Source: Dokdonella_A sp014338185
GTDB taxonomy: Bacteria > Pseudomonadota > Gammaproteobacteria > Xanthomonadales > Rhodanobacteraceae
Reading direction: 5' to 3'
DNA length: 64,000 nucleotides
Assembly (NCBI GenBank): GCA_030263295.1
Contig: SZOS01000001.1
Coordinates: 200,707-264,706 of the forward strand
Shown: positions 36,341-45,428 of the stretch, piece after piece
Layout: the number at the start of each line of letters is the position of its first letter
Numbering within the stretch: position 1 is the first letter of the stretch
Notes under the pieces: generated by a model
The model's database searches: none
What the model saw: the letters and a program-made list of their open reading frames with translations, nothing else
What the model was told of the DNA's origin: nothing
Position numbers and translations under genes: made by a program

Positions 36341-36343
36341 TAA
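36230..36343 (+). pseudogene. dusA 5' fragment (37 codons)
   Basis: An ATG-started frame encodes 37 residues ending RLSVAPMMDWT and then TAA. The intact dusA at 37860 has the same RLSVAPMMDWT at residues 27-37, at exactly the same distance from its ATG. The N-terminal 26 residues differ in sequence but not in length. The fragment is what remains of a dusA start after something inserted at codon 37; no active enzyme can come from it. Confidence 0.85.
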
Positions 36344-36460
36344 CATCCAAAATTACTTTGCATATTCAACAGCCTGTGCTGTAAGCGTCCACCCACCTCA
36401 CCTTCCCGACACCCCGTGCGTTTGGTCCGATCGGGCGTTTCCGATCGGTGAGGCAGGGTG

Positions 36461-36607
36461 ATGGCGGAGAAGGCGGCGCGTTGGCGCGCGCACCAGCAAG
36501 CGCAGCCCGCGAGTGGATTGTCGATTGCGGCGTATTGCCGTCGGCACGGATTGAGCTATGCGGGTTGCCTGAAGGCAATCAGCTCCGCCCAACGAGAACC
36601 AAGCTAA
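36461..36607 (+). pseudogene. IS66-type TnpA/transposase N-terminal relic
   Basis: A 48-codon frame reads WRAHQQAQPASGLSIAAYCRRHGLSYAGCLKA and stops. The 'ASGLSxAAYCRRHGLSyxxF' string is the helix-turn-helix start of IS66-family TnpA-type proteins, which normally run to about 100 residues and continue with a tryptophan/arginine pair. Here the sequence ends soon after the helix-turn-helix. It is likely a leftover of an insertion element; a small stand-alone DNA-binding protein is less likely. Confidence 0.5.
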
Positions 36608-36631
36608 GGGTAGCGAGATTCCTTGCGGTTA

Positions 36632-36649
36632 TGTCCAAAATATTGGACA
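36632..36649 (+). promoter_or_regulatory. palindromic operator ahead of the XRE gene
   Basis: TGTCCAA-AATA-TTGGACA is a perfect 7-bp inverted repeat ending eight bases before the ATG at 36658. It is the expected type of site for dimeric XRE antitoxins and implies autorepression. Confidence 0.65.
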
Positions 36650-36657
36650 CTTCGTGC

Positions 36658-37149
36658 ATGAACCTGACCGAGATCGGCACCGCTGTCCGCGCACGTCGCG
36701 AGGAACTGGGCTTGTCGCAAGGCCAGTTGGCCCACTTGAGCGGCCTGTCCCGGCAGACCTTGGTCGGGCTGGAGAACGGCAGCCTGAATGACCTCGGCGT
36801 CAACCGCGCCGGGCAGGTGCTGGCCGTGCTCGGCCTGGATGTCCCGGTGCCCACGACCGAGAGCCGCCGCAAGAAACATGGCCTGCGGATGGCAGCCCGC
36901 AATGCGAACGTCAGCTATGCCCGCGAACTGAAGCCGGACGTGCTGGCCCGGATGCTGGTCAGTGGCGAGGTGCCGGCGCCGTATGCCCCGCACCTGACCC
37001 ACCTGCTGGACGAGGCCCCGCTGTCGATGGTGGTGATGGCCGTGGAGGAGGCGGCTGCCGAAGCGCACGTTCCCCCGCGCAAGGTCTGGCGCAACGTAGC
37101 CAGGCTGGCCAGGACGCTGTCCGCCCACCGCAGGGCCATGTGGTCATGA
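36658..37149 (+). CDS. XRE-family regulator, probable antitoxin partner of AbiEii-type NTase
   Basis: A 163-residue protein with an N-terminal helix-turn-helix (3-60: IGTAVRARREELGLSQGQLAHLSGLSRQTLVGLENGS) and a C-terminal helical domain (about 85-163) of unknown fold. The start at 36658 is chosen because a perfect operator palindrome lies immediately upstream; an ATG at 36631 would put that operator inside the coding region. The stop overlaps the NTase start (ATGA), the classic layout of a toxin-antitoxin pair. It should repress its own operon and, by analogy with other AbiE-like systems, oppose the NTase. How it neutralises the toxin cannot be seen. Confidence 0.78.
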   Translation: MNLTEIGTAVRARREELGLSQGQLAHLSGLSRQTLVGLENGSLNDLGVNRAGQVLAVLGLDVPVPTTESRRKKHGLRMAARNANVSYARELKPDVLARMLVSGEVPAPYAPHLTHLLDEAPLSMVVMAVEEAAAEAHVPPRKVWRNVARLARTLSAHRRAMWS

Positions 37150-37799
37150 GCCGTTCGTTGCCCGAAGGCGCGTGGCAGGCACTGCTGCCGCGCGCGCTCA
37201 TCCTGATCGATGAAATCCGCGCGCATGGCGGGATCGCCGATCCCTTCTGGACGCTGGGCGGCGGCACCGTGTTGATGTTTCGCCACCGGCACAGGCTGAG
37301 CAAGGACATCGACATTTTCGTGCCCGATCCGCAGTACCTGGGCTTCGTCACTCCGCGTCTGAACGACGTGGCAGCCAGCATGACGGCGGAGTACGTCGAG
37401 CAGCCCGGCGCCTGGGTCAAGCTCCAGTTCGAGGAGGGCGAAGTCGATTTCGTCGCGTCTCCCAACCTGCTCGGCGATGCCTGGGAAAGGTGGGAGATCG
37501 AGGGCCGCGCCATCCGCGTGGAGACCTCGGCGGAAATCATCGCCAAGAAGATGTTCCACCGCGGCGACCGGGTGACCGCGCGCGACCTGTTCGACCTGGC
37601 CCTGGTGATCGAACGCGAGCCGGCGTCACTGAAGGCGGCCAACCCGTTCCTGATCCGACATCGGCAGATCTTCCTCGAACAGATCCGCAACCCGCACCCC
37701 ACCCTGAAGACGGCGTTCGAAGCCATCGACACCCTGGACTACACGCCGGCGTTCGACCATTGCGTGGCGCTGGCCGGAACGTTTCTGGAAGCGCTGTGA
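37146..37799 (+). CDS. AbiEii-type nucleotidyltransferase, probable toxin
   Basis: A 217-residue nucleotidyltransferase of the AbiEii/AbiGii family. The catalytic motif is TLGGGTVLMFRHRHRLSKDIDIFV: the GG(G)T loop at 38-41 and metal-binding Asp54 and Asp56. KKMFHRGDRVTARDLFDLALVIE further on is the family's second signature. AbiEii toxins act in type IV toxin-antitoxin abortive-infection systems, some by adding nucleotides to tRNA. It is translationally coupled to the XRE gene. The two genes are the only cargo of the dusA-flanked unit. Function is inferred from the family; activity here is untested. Confidence 0.83.
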   Translation: MSRSLPEGAWQALLPRALILIDEIRAHGGIADPFWTLGGGTVLMFRHRHRLSKDIDIFVPDPQYLGFVTPRLNDVAASMTAEYVEQPGAWVKLQFEEGEVDFVASPNLLGDAWERWEIEGRAIRVETSAEIIAKKMFHRGDRVTARDLFDLALVIEREPASLKAANPFLIRHRQIFLEQIRNPHPTLKTAFEAIDTLDYTPAFDHCVALAGTFLEAL

Positions 37800-37820
37800 G
37801 CGCCACGCACACCGTGAACG

Positions 37821-38912
<1,092 letters not shown>

Positions 38913-39013
38913 CAGGCGCGCGGCGAGGCTTGCGGCCGACACGGCCCGATCGCCACTGACACGGCCGGCGCCGGCACGGCACAATCACCGGTTTCCGCGG
39001 CACGGGCGCCGGC

Positions 39014-40888
39014 ATGGCACTGGTTCAACTGCTTGGGGTCGATTACTCGGTCGGCGGTCCGCTGTTGCTGGACCAGGTCGACCTCGTGGTCGAGCCGCGC
39101 GAACGCGTGTGCATCGTCGGTCGCAACGGCGCGGGCAAGTCGACGCTGCTGCGGCTGGTCGCGGGCGAACTGCGCCCCGACGATGGCGAGGTGCGCGTGC
39201 AGGGCGGCGTGCGCGTGGCCCGGCTCGCGCAGGAAGTGCCGCATGGACTTGCGGGCAGCGTGTTCGATGTGGTGGCCGCGGCGCTGGGCGAACTGGGCGC
39301 ACTGCTCGCGCAGTTCCACCAGCTCAGCCACCAGCTCGAGCTGCCCGGCCATGCCGATGCGCTCGCGCGCGTGCAGGCGCGCATCGACGCGGAGCAGGGC
39401 TGGGACCTGGACCGGCGCGTGGATGGCGTGCTCACGCGACTGGAACTGCCGGCCGAGGCCAGGTTCGCCGACCTGTCGGGCGGCATGAAGCGGCGCGTGC
39501 TGCTCGCGCGCGCACTCGTGCTCGCACCCGACGTGCTGCTGCTGGATGAGCCGACCAACCACCTCGACATCGAGGCGATCGACTGGCTGGAGAAGTTGCT
39601 GCTCGGCTTCGACGGCGCGGTGCTGTTCGTGACCCACGATCGTCGTTTTCTGCGCGCGTTGGCCACGCGCATCGTCGAGATCGATCGCGGCCGGGTCACG
39701 AGCTGGCCCGGCGATTACGCCAACTACCTGCGCCGGCGCGAGGAGCGCCTGCATGCGCAAGCGCAGGCCAATGCGCTGTTCGATCGGAAACTGGCCGCCG
39801 AGGAAGTGTGGATCCGCCAGGGCATCAAGGCGCGGCGCACGCGCAACGAGGGGCGCGTGCGCGCGCTGCAGGCGATGCGCCGCGAGCGCGCGCAGCGTCG
39901 CGAGCTCGCCGGCCGGGTCAGGCTGCGCGTGGCCGATGCGGCCGGTTCCGGACGGCGCGTGGTCGAGGCCAAACGGATCACCTTTGCCTATGGCGGCAAG
40001 GTCATCGCGCGCGATTTCTCCACCACCATCCAGCGCGGCGACCGCGTCGGCCTGATCGGTGCCAACGGTTCGGGCAAGACCACGCTGCTCAAGCTGCTGC
40101 TGGGCGAGCTCGCTCCGCAATCGGGCACGGTGACGCTCGGCACGCAGTTGCAGGTGGCCTATTTCGACCAGCACCGTGCGAGCCTGCGCGAGGACCTGAG
40201 CGCGCTCGACAACGTGGCCGAGGGCCGCGAGTACATCGAGATCGATGGCGCGCGCAAGCACGCGCTCGGCTACCTGCAGGATTTCCTGTTCGCGCCCGAG
40301 CGGGCGCGCGCGCCGATCACCGCGCTGTCCGGCGGCGAGCGCAATCGGCTGCTGCTGGCCAAGCTGTTCGCGCGGCCGTCCAACCTGCTGGTGATGGACG
40401 AGCCGACCAACGATCTCGACGTGGAGACGCTGGAGCTGCTCGAGGAACTGCTCACCGACTATCGCGGCACGCTGCTGCTGGTGTCGCACGACCGCGATTT
40501 TCTCGACAACGTGGTCACCAGCACGCTGGTGCTGGAGGGCGATGGCCGCATCGGCGAGTACGTCGGCGGCTACAGCGACTGGTTGCGCCAGCGGCCTGCG
40601 ATGGCGGCGGTCGCAGCGCCGCCGCGGGCCGTGCCGGTCGAACCGGCACCGGCTGCGGCCGCACCGGCGCGGCGCAAGCTCGGCTACAACGAAAGCCGCG
40701 AGTTGGCGCAGTTGCCGCAGCGCATCGAGGCGCTGGAAGCGCGCATCGCCGAGCTTGGCCATGCGCTGCAGGAGCCCGCGTTCTACCAGCGCGAGGCCGC
40801 CGCGATCGTCGCCGCCAACGATGAGCTTTCCAGTCTGCAGCGCGAGCTCGATGCGGCCTACGCGCGCTGGAGCGAGCTCGACGGCTGA
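39014..40888 (+). CDS. uup: ABC-F family ATPase Uup
   Basis: A 624-residue soluble ABC-F protein with two ABC cassettes: Walker A GRNGAGKST (about 37-45) with LSGGMKRRVLLARAL and LLLDEPTNHLD, and Walker A GANGSGKTT (about 350) with LSGGERNRLLLAKLF and LVMDEPTNDLD. The linker lies between them and a C-terminal coiled coil (about 555-624), after a Pro/Ala stretch, is the DNA-binding end typical of Uup. Uup acts on ribosomes and limits replication-linked transposon excision. It has no membrane domain. Stop directly abuts the stop of the convergent PDZ gene. Confidence 0.93.
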   Translation: MALVQLLGVDYSVGGPLLLDQVDLVVEPRERVCIVGRNGAGKSTLLRLVAGELRPDDGEVRVQGGVRVARLAQEVPHGLAGSVFDVVAAALGELGALLAQFHQLSHQLELPGHADALARVQARIDAEQGWDLDRRVDGVLTRLELPAEARFADLSGGMKRRVLLARALVLAPDVLLLDEPTNHLDIEAIDWLEKLLLGFDGAVLFVTHDRRFLRALATRIVEIDRGRVTSWPGDYANYLRRREERLHAQAQANALFDRKLAAEEVWIRQGIKARRTRNEGRVRALQAMRRERAQRRELAGRVRLRVADAAGSGRRVVEAKRITFAYGGKVIARDFSTTIQRGDRVGLIGANGSGKTTLLKLLLGELAPQSGTVTLGTQLQVAYFDQHRASLREDLSALDNVAEGREYIEIDGARKHALGYLQDFLFAPERARAPITALSGGERNRLLLAKLFARPSNLLVMDEPTNDLDVETLELLEELLTDYRGTLLLVSHDRDFLDNVVTSTLVLEGDGRIGEYVGGYSDWLRQRPAMAAVAAPPRAVPVEPAPAAAAPARRKLGYNESRELAQLPQRIEALEARIAELGHALQEPAFYQREAAAIVAANDELSSLQRELDAAYARWSELDG

Positions 40889-42016
40889 TCAGATCACCAG
40901 CGCGCAGTCATCGGCGCAGACCCATGACAGCCCGGCCTGCGGGCGCGCGGGCGGCGCGGGCGGGGCAGGCGGTGCGGGTGGTGCAGCGGCGCCGGGTGCG
41001 GCGGGCGCTGCCGGAGGTGCGGGTGGCGCGGGTGGCGGCGTCAGGAAAATCGAATTGAACTCGGGCGCCTTGATGTCGAGCCTGAGCGTCTTGCGCTCGC
41101 GCAGCACCTGCAACGCCACGGTGTTGCCGGGTTTCTGATCGCGCAGGCTGCGCAGCACGTCCTCGGGACGCTGCACCTGCTGATCGCCGACCCGCACGAT
41201 CACATCGCCACCGCGGATGCCCGGCATGGCCTGCTCGTCGGCGGCCAGCACCAGTGCACCATGGGTGGTGCCGAAGTAGCGCCCGAGATCGGCATTGATC
41301 GGCGCCAGGTTCAATCCCCACCACGGCAGGGCGCGGCGCAGCTCCCGGCGCAGGCGCGGGTCGCCACCAGCGCGGCCGGCCGCGTCGCGCTCGAAGGCGC
41401 CGGGACCGTGGCCATCGCGTCGCATGCGCAGTTCAATGGCCCGATCGACCCACGGCCCGGCCGCAGCCTCGCCCAGCGCATCGGCAAACAGGTAGGGAGC
41501 GCGGCGCTCGGCCTTGAGCTTGAAGGTCTGGGTGCGGTCCTCGCGGCGCACGTCGAGGCTGAGCGACTGGTCGATCCTGAGGTTGCGCAGGGCCTCGTTG
41601 AGCGCGCCGGCATCGCCGCCGACCTTGCGCTGCGGGTGCCCATCGGTGTCGGTGGACAAGCCGGTGATCAGGTCGCCCACGCGCAGGCCCGCGCGCGCCG
41701 CGGGACCGCCGGGTGTGACCGCATCGACGCGCACGCCCTGGTCGGTGGGCGCCACCACCAGGCCGATCATGCCGCGCTCGGGATCGCCGATGAAGCGCAG
41801 CGCATAGGCGCTGGGGCCGTCATCACCGAGTTCGACCGAGAGCTTGGCCATCTGGCGCGACAGCTCCTGCATTTGCGCGCGCAGTTCGGCCAGTTCCTGG
41901 CGTGCCGTCTGGGCGTCGGCCGGAGCGGCGGGCGCTGGCGCGGTGTCGGCGGCGTGGATGGACGGCGCGGCGCCCGCGGCAAGGACGAGGGCAAGCAACA
42001 GGGAGTGGCGTGGCAT
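40889..42016 (-). CDS. secreted PDZ-domain protein
   Basis: A 375-residue exported protein: signal peptide (1-23, ending SIHAAD), a short helical segment (about 35-62, QELAELRAQMQELSRQMAKLSVEL), a first PDZ domain (about 75-170, with GLVVAPTDQGVRVDAV, GGPAARAGLRVGDLI) and a second PDZ domain (about 245-330, GALVLAADEQAMPGIRGGDVIVRVGDQQV), then a Pro/Ala/Gly-rich tail ending in a Cys pair. It has no protease domain, so it is not a DegP-type enzyme; it may bind unfolded or tail sequences in the periplasm. It is the last gene of a three-gene minus-strand operon with an ECF sigma factor, so it may be a target or sensor of that regulon. Confidence 0.8.
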   Translation of the reverse strand: MPRHSLLLALVLAAGAAPSIHAADTAPAPAAPADAQTARQELAELRAQMQELSRQMAKLSVELGDDGPSAYALRFIGDPERGMIGLVVAPTDQGVRVDAVTPGGPAARAGLRVGDLITGLSTDTDGHPQRKVGGDAGALNEALRNLRIDQSLSLDVRREDRTQTFKLKAERRAPYLFADALGEAAAGPWVDRAIELRMRRDGHGPGAFERDAAGRAGGDPRLRRELRRALPWWGLNLAPINADLGRYFGTTHGALVLAADEQAMPGIRGGDVIVRVGDQQVQRPEDVLRSLRDQKPGNTVALQVLRERKTLRLDIKAPEFNSIFLTPPPAPPAPPAAPAAPGAAAPPAPPAPPAPPARPQAGLSWVCADDCALVI

Positions 42017-42024
42017 GGTGGACC

Positions 42025-42582
42025 TCACAGCAGTTGCGAAGGCGTGGTGGATGCGTCGCTGCGCGCCGCGAGCGCGGCGCCCGCGCGCACGGTGGCGAGT
42101 GTTTCGAGCAGGTCGACGCGGCGTCGCCACAGCGGCGCGGCTTCGCCCGGGTTGCGGCTGGCGTCGATCTGCAGGTCGAGCAGGCCGATGCGGTCCTCGA
42201 TCTCCACCGCGGCCATCAGGTCGCGGCTGTCCTGCGGCGCGTGCGCCGATACCGCGGCGATCCAGCGTTCGAGCATGCGCGAGCGGTCGCGCAGGGCCTC
42301 GATGTCGGTGGCGGTACCGGCAGGGACCGCTGCCGGCAGCGCGGCGGAGGATGCGGTCGGGCCGTGCCGCACCGGTGCCACGGCGTCTTGGGTCAGCAGG
42401 CGCGGCACGAACGCAACGGCGAGCAGCCCGGCCGCGAGCGCGGCCGGCAGCGCTCGCCGCCAGCGGCGGCGCTGCTCCAGCGTGCGTTGCAGTCGCGGCC
42501 ACACGTCGGGCTGCGGCACCGCATCGGGCAGCGCGCGCAGTGCATGGGCCAGGCCGGGGTTCAGTGTGTCGCGCTCAGGCAT
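42025..42582 (-). CDS. single-pass membrane protein in sigma operon (probable anti-sigma)
   Basis: A 185-residue protein with one membrane span (about 42-60, ALPAALAAGLLAVAFVPRLL), a short cytoplasmic N-terminus with PDVWPRLQRTLEQRRRW and a periplasmic C-terminus with helices (DIEALRDRSRMLERWIAAV, IEDRIGLLDLQID). Its start overlaps the sigma factor stop by 22 bases. Position, topology and size fit an anti-sigma factor, but no zinc-binding HxxxCxxC motif is present, so it is not of the ZAS type. Confidence 0.65.
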   Translation of the reverse strand: MPERDTLNPGLAHALRALPDAVPQPDVWPRLQRTLEQRRRWRRALPAALAAGLLAVAFVPRLLTQDAVAPVRHGPTASSAALPAAVPAGTATDIEALRDRSRMLERWIAAVSAHAPQDSRDLMAAVEIEDRIGLLDLQIDASRNPGEAAPLWRRRVDLLETLATVRAGAALAARSDASTTPSQLL

Positions 42583-43169
42583 GGCGTGACCTCCGCGGTG
42601 GTGGGGGCGTGTGCAGTGGCGCCCGCGGTGAGCAATTCGCGCAGGCGCTGCGTGCCGCGCGCGACCTGCGACTTGGAGAAGCTGGCCGACTTGCCCGTGA
42701 GCTCGGCGATCTCCGCATGCGTGTACTGCTCGACGTGGTACAGCCACAGCACACTGCGCGTGAGTGCCGGCAGCCGCGCCAGCGCGGCTTCGAGCGCCTG
42801 GGTGTCGGCGAGCAGCCACGGCGCGGGCGAGCTGCCGGGCGTGTCATCGGCCTCGGGCAGCGGCTCGCAGGTCAGGCCGCGCTCGCGGCGCAGCTTCATC
42901 AAGGCCTCGTTGACGAGGATGCGCCGCAGCCACGACCAGAACGGCGCGTCGCTGCGGAACTGGCCGATGCGCTCGAGCATGCGCAGCATCGCATCGTGCA
43001 TCACCTCGCGCGCGGCCTCGGGTTGGCCGAGCAGGCGCAGCGCGAGGGTGTAGGCGGGGCGCTCGAACAGCCGATAGAGAGCCTCGAGCGCGCTCATCTC
43101 ACCGCGCCGGGCGCGGGCGAGGACGGTCGCGGGGACATCGATGCGGAAGTTCGTGTCGGTCACGCTCAT
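42561..43169 (-). CDS. ECF-type RNA polymerase sigma factor
   Basis: A 202-residue sigma-70 family protein of the extracytoplasmic type. Region 2 spans about 25-92 (LEALYRLFERPAYTLALRLLGQPEAAREVMHDAMLRMLERIGQFR, then FWSWLRRILVNEALMKLRRERG) and region 4 about 125-180 (LEAALARLPALTRSVLWLYHVEQYTHAEIAELTGKSASFSKSQVARGTQRLREL). It leads a minus-strand operon with a membrane protein and a PDZ protein, so an envelope signal is likely. Start chosen at 43169; it is divergent from the sigma-54 controlled exporter. Confidence 0.88.
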   Translation of the reverse strand: MSVTDTNFRIDVPATVLARARRGEMSALEALYRLFERPAYTLALRLLGQPEAAREVMHDAMLRMLERIGQFRSDAPFWSWLRRILVNEALMKLRRERGLTCEPLPEADDTPGSSPAPWLLADTQALEAALARLPALTRSVLWLYHVEQYTHAEIAELTGKSASFSKSQVARGTQRLRELLTAGATAHAPTTAEVTPCLSATH

Positions 43170-43262
43170 CAGGATGCGCCGGCGCGGGAAACGGTCGCAG
43201 GCCGCCCACGATGCGCGCGCGTGCGGGCGTGCGCCAGTCCTGTCCGCCGTGCGTCCGGCCCC

Positions 43263-43283
43263 CGTGCGGACACTGTCCGCACG
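43263..43283 (+). promoter_or_regulatory. palindromic upstream activator site
   Basis: A perfect 10-bp inverted repeat around one base (CGTGCGGACA-C-TGTCCGCACG). Extra TGTCCGC half-sites lie at 43241 and 43288. It stands 46 bases ahead of the -24 element, and fits binding of the Fis-type C-terminus of the response regulator encoded at the end of the operon. Confidence 0.55.
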
Positions 43284-43327
43284 CGGGTGTCCGCGTGGAA
43301 AAGTCCAGTGCTTCAATCGGTTGGGTG

Positions 43328-43344
43328 CTGGCATGCTGCTTGCT
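43328..43344 (+). promoter_or_regulatory. sigma-54 promoter of the exporter operon
   Basis: CTGGCATGCTGCTTGCT matches the sigma-54 consensus with GG at 43330-43331 and GC at 43342-43343, exactly ten bases apart; only the base after TGGCA differs from consensus. Transcription would start near 43355, about 25 bases before the adaptor gene's ATG. Confidence 0.7.
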
Positions 43345-43380
43345 GAGCAGATTCCGGCAAACCCTCTGGATCCATCGCCC

Positions 43381-44649
43381 ATGATTCGTGACACCTCCGC
43401 CCAGGATCGCCGCATCGCCCCGGTGAGGAGCCGCAAGCGCCTCGTCGTGGGCATCGGCGCCGCGGCCGTGGCCCTGGTCGTGCTCGCACTGGTGCTGCCC
43501 GGCGCCGGCCGCCTGCTGTCGGCCGATTCGGCGGCCAGCAGCGCGCGCCTGCGCATCGCCCAGGTCAAGCGCGGCACGCTGGTGCGCGATGTGTCGGTGC
43601 AGGGCAAGGTCGTCGCCGCGGTGAGTCCGACGCTGTATGCACGCAGCGCCGGCACCGTCACGCTCGAGGTCAATGCCGGCGACAAGGTCGGCAAGGACCA
43701 GGTGCTGGCCGAGATCGATTCGCCCGAGCTGGCCAACAAGCTGCGCCAGGAGCAGGCCACGCTCGACAGCCTCGGCCTCGAGGTCGAACGCGCGACGATC
43801 GACAACCGCAAGGCCGAAGCGGCTTCGCACATGGCTTGGCAGCAGGCGCGGATCGACCGCGAGACGGCCGAGCGCGAGGTGGAGCGCAATCGCAAGGCGT
43901 TCGAGATGGGCGCGCAGGCCGAAATGACGGTGCTGCGCGCCAAGGACGCCTTGGCCAAGGCCAGGCTGGCCGAGGCGAACGCCCGGCACAACGTGCAGCT
44001 CGACCGTGACAGCCTCGCCTTCGAGCTCAAGACCCGGCGCGTGGCGTGGGAGCGCCAGAAGCTGCTCGTGGCCGACCTCGCGCGCCAGGTCGATGAGCTC
44101 AAGCTGCGTTCGCCCGTCGATGGCCAGGTCGGCCAGCTCATCGCGCAGCAGCGCGCGAGCGTGGCCGCGAATGCGCCGATCCTCAGCGTGGTCGACCTCA
44201 GCGCGCTCGAGATCGAAGTCAGGATTCCCGAGGTGTTCGCGCATGACCTCAGCGCGGGCATGAGCGCGCAGATCGACGAGGGCGGACGCAAGTACGCCGG
44301 CGAGGTCAAGTCGATCTCGCCCGAGGTGGTGGATGGGCAGGTGACCGGACGCGTGCGCTTCGTGTCGGACAAGCCGGCCGGCCTGCGCCAGAACCAGCAG
44401 CTCACCACCCGCATCCTCATGGACGAGCATCCCGATGTGCTCATCGTCGAGCGCGGCCCGTTCGTGGACACCGGCGCCGGTCGCATCGCCTACGTGGTGC
44501 GCAACGGTACGGCCGAGCGCACGCCGATCCAGATCGGCGCCACCAGCCTCAATGCGGTGGAAATCGTCAGCGGCGTCAAGGAAGGCGATCGCATCGTGAT
44601 TTCCGGCACCGATGAGTTCAAGGGCGCGCAGCGCGTGGCCTTGAACTGA
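43381..44649 (+). CDS. HlyD/MacA-type periplasmic adaptor of an ABC exporter
   Basis: A 422-residue membrane-fusion protein: N-terminal anchor (about 22-44), barrel-sandwich hybrid split by a long coiled-coil hairpin (about 105-215, LDSLGLEVERATIDNRKAEA ... LLVADLARQVDELKLRSPVDGQV), a beta-barrel domain (about 250-320) and a C-terminal membrane-proximal domain with GPFVDTGAGRIAYVVRNG and VSGVKEGDRIVISGTDEF. These adaptors connect an inner-membrane MacB-like ABC pump with an outer-membrane channel. No channel gene is in the window. It heads the operon, 37 bases behind a sigma-54 promoter. Confidence 0.88.
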   Translation: MIRDTSAQDRRIAPVRSRKRLVVGIGAAAVALVVLALVLPGAGRLLSADSAASSARLRIAQVKRGTLVRDVSVQGKVVAAVSPTLYARSAGTVTLEVNAGDKVGKDQVLAEIDSPELANKLRQEQATLDSLGLEVERATIDNRKAEAASHMAWQQARIDRETAEREVERNRKAFEMGAQAEMTVLRAKDALAKARLAEANARHNVQLDRDSLAFELKTRRVAWERQKLLVADLARQVDELKLRSPVDGQVGQLIAQQRASVAANAPILSVVDLSALEIEVRIPEVFAHDLSAGMSAQIDEGGRKYAGEVKSISPEVVDGQVTGRVRFVSDKPAGLRQNQQLTTRILMDEHPDVLIVERGPFVDTGAGRIAYVVRNGTAERTPIQIGATSLNAVEIVSGVKEGDRIVISGTDEFKGAQRVALN

Positions 44650-44698
44650 CCCGCATCCGATTCAGGACTTCCCGTCATTTCCGAGCGAGAACCCAGCG

Positions 44699-45418
44699 AT
44701 GTTGAGCATGAACCACCTGCAGAAGGTCTACCGCACGCACCTGATCGAAACCCATGCGCTGCGCGATTTCTCGATCCACGTCGATGAGGGCGAATTCGTC
44801 GCGGTGACCGGGCCGTCGGGTTCGGGCAAGACCACCTTCCTCAACATCTGCGGCCTGCTGGAGGAGTTCAGCGGCGGTGAGTACCAGCTCGATGGCGTGG
44901 ATGTGCGCGGCCTTGGCGACAACGCGCGTTCGCGCCTGCGCAACGAGAAGATCGGCTTCATCTTCCAGAGCTTCAACCTGATTCCCGACCTCAACCTGTT
45001 CGACAACGTCGACGTGCCGCTGCGCTACCGCCGCTTCGCCGCGGCCGAGCGCAAGCGGCGCATCGAGGATGCGCTGGCGCGCGTGGGGCTGGCCTCGCGC
45101 ATGAAGCACTATCCGTCGGAACTGTCCGGCGGCCAGCAGCAGCGCGTGGCAATCGCGCGCGCGCTGGCCGGTTCGCCACGCCTGCTGCTGGCCGACGAGC
45201 CCACCGGCAACCTCGACTCGCTGATGGCGCGCGGGGTGATGGAACTGCTCGAGGAGATCAACCGCCAGGGCACCACCATCGTGATGGTCACCCACGACCC
45301 GGAGTTGGCCGCACGCGCGCAGCGCAACGTGCACGTGATCGATGGCCAGGTCACCGATTTCTCCGCCGAGCCGGATCTGGGCCAGCACCCTGCGGTCACG
45401 ACCGCGATGCCGGCCTGA
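44699..45418 (+). CDS. MacB/LolD-type ABC transporter ATPase
   Basis: A 239-residue ABC ATPase: Walker A GPSGSGKTTF (about 39-48), Q-loop FIFQSFNLIPDLNLFDNV, signature LSGGQQQRVAIARAL, Walker B LLLADEPTGNLDS and the H-loop VTHDPELA. The GNLDS form and NLIPDLNLFDNV place it with the FtsE/LolD/MacB (type VII, mechanotransmission) group. It follows the adaptor and precedes two FtsX-type permeases, so it powers that exporter. The first ATG gives MLSMNHLQKVYRTH; an ATG three codons later is possible. Confidence 0.92.
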   Translation: MLSMNHLQKVYRTHLIETHALRDFSIHVDEGEFVAVTGPSGSGKTTFLNICGLLEEFSGGEYQLDGVDVRGLGDNARSRLRNEKIGFIFQSFNLIPDLNLFDNVDVPLRYRRFAAAERKRRIEDALARVGLASRMKHYPSELSGGQQQRVAIARALAGSPRLLLADEPTGNLDSLMARGVMELLEEINRQGTTIVMVTHDPELAARAQRNVHVIDGQVTDFSAEPDLGQHPAVTTAMPA

Positions 45419-45428
45419 GGAGCGCGCG

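Larger units (their letters stand above)
36344..36657. other. 314-bp gap inside the dusA-linked mini-island
   Basis: Between the dusA fragment and the XRE gene lies an AT-richer start (36344-36400), a short transposase-like relic (36461-36607, own entry) and the operator of the XRE gene (36632-36649). No integrase is present. Confidence 0.6.
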
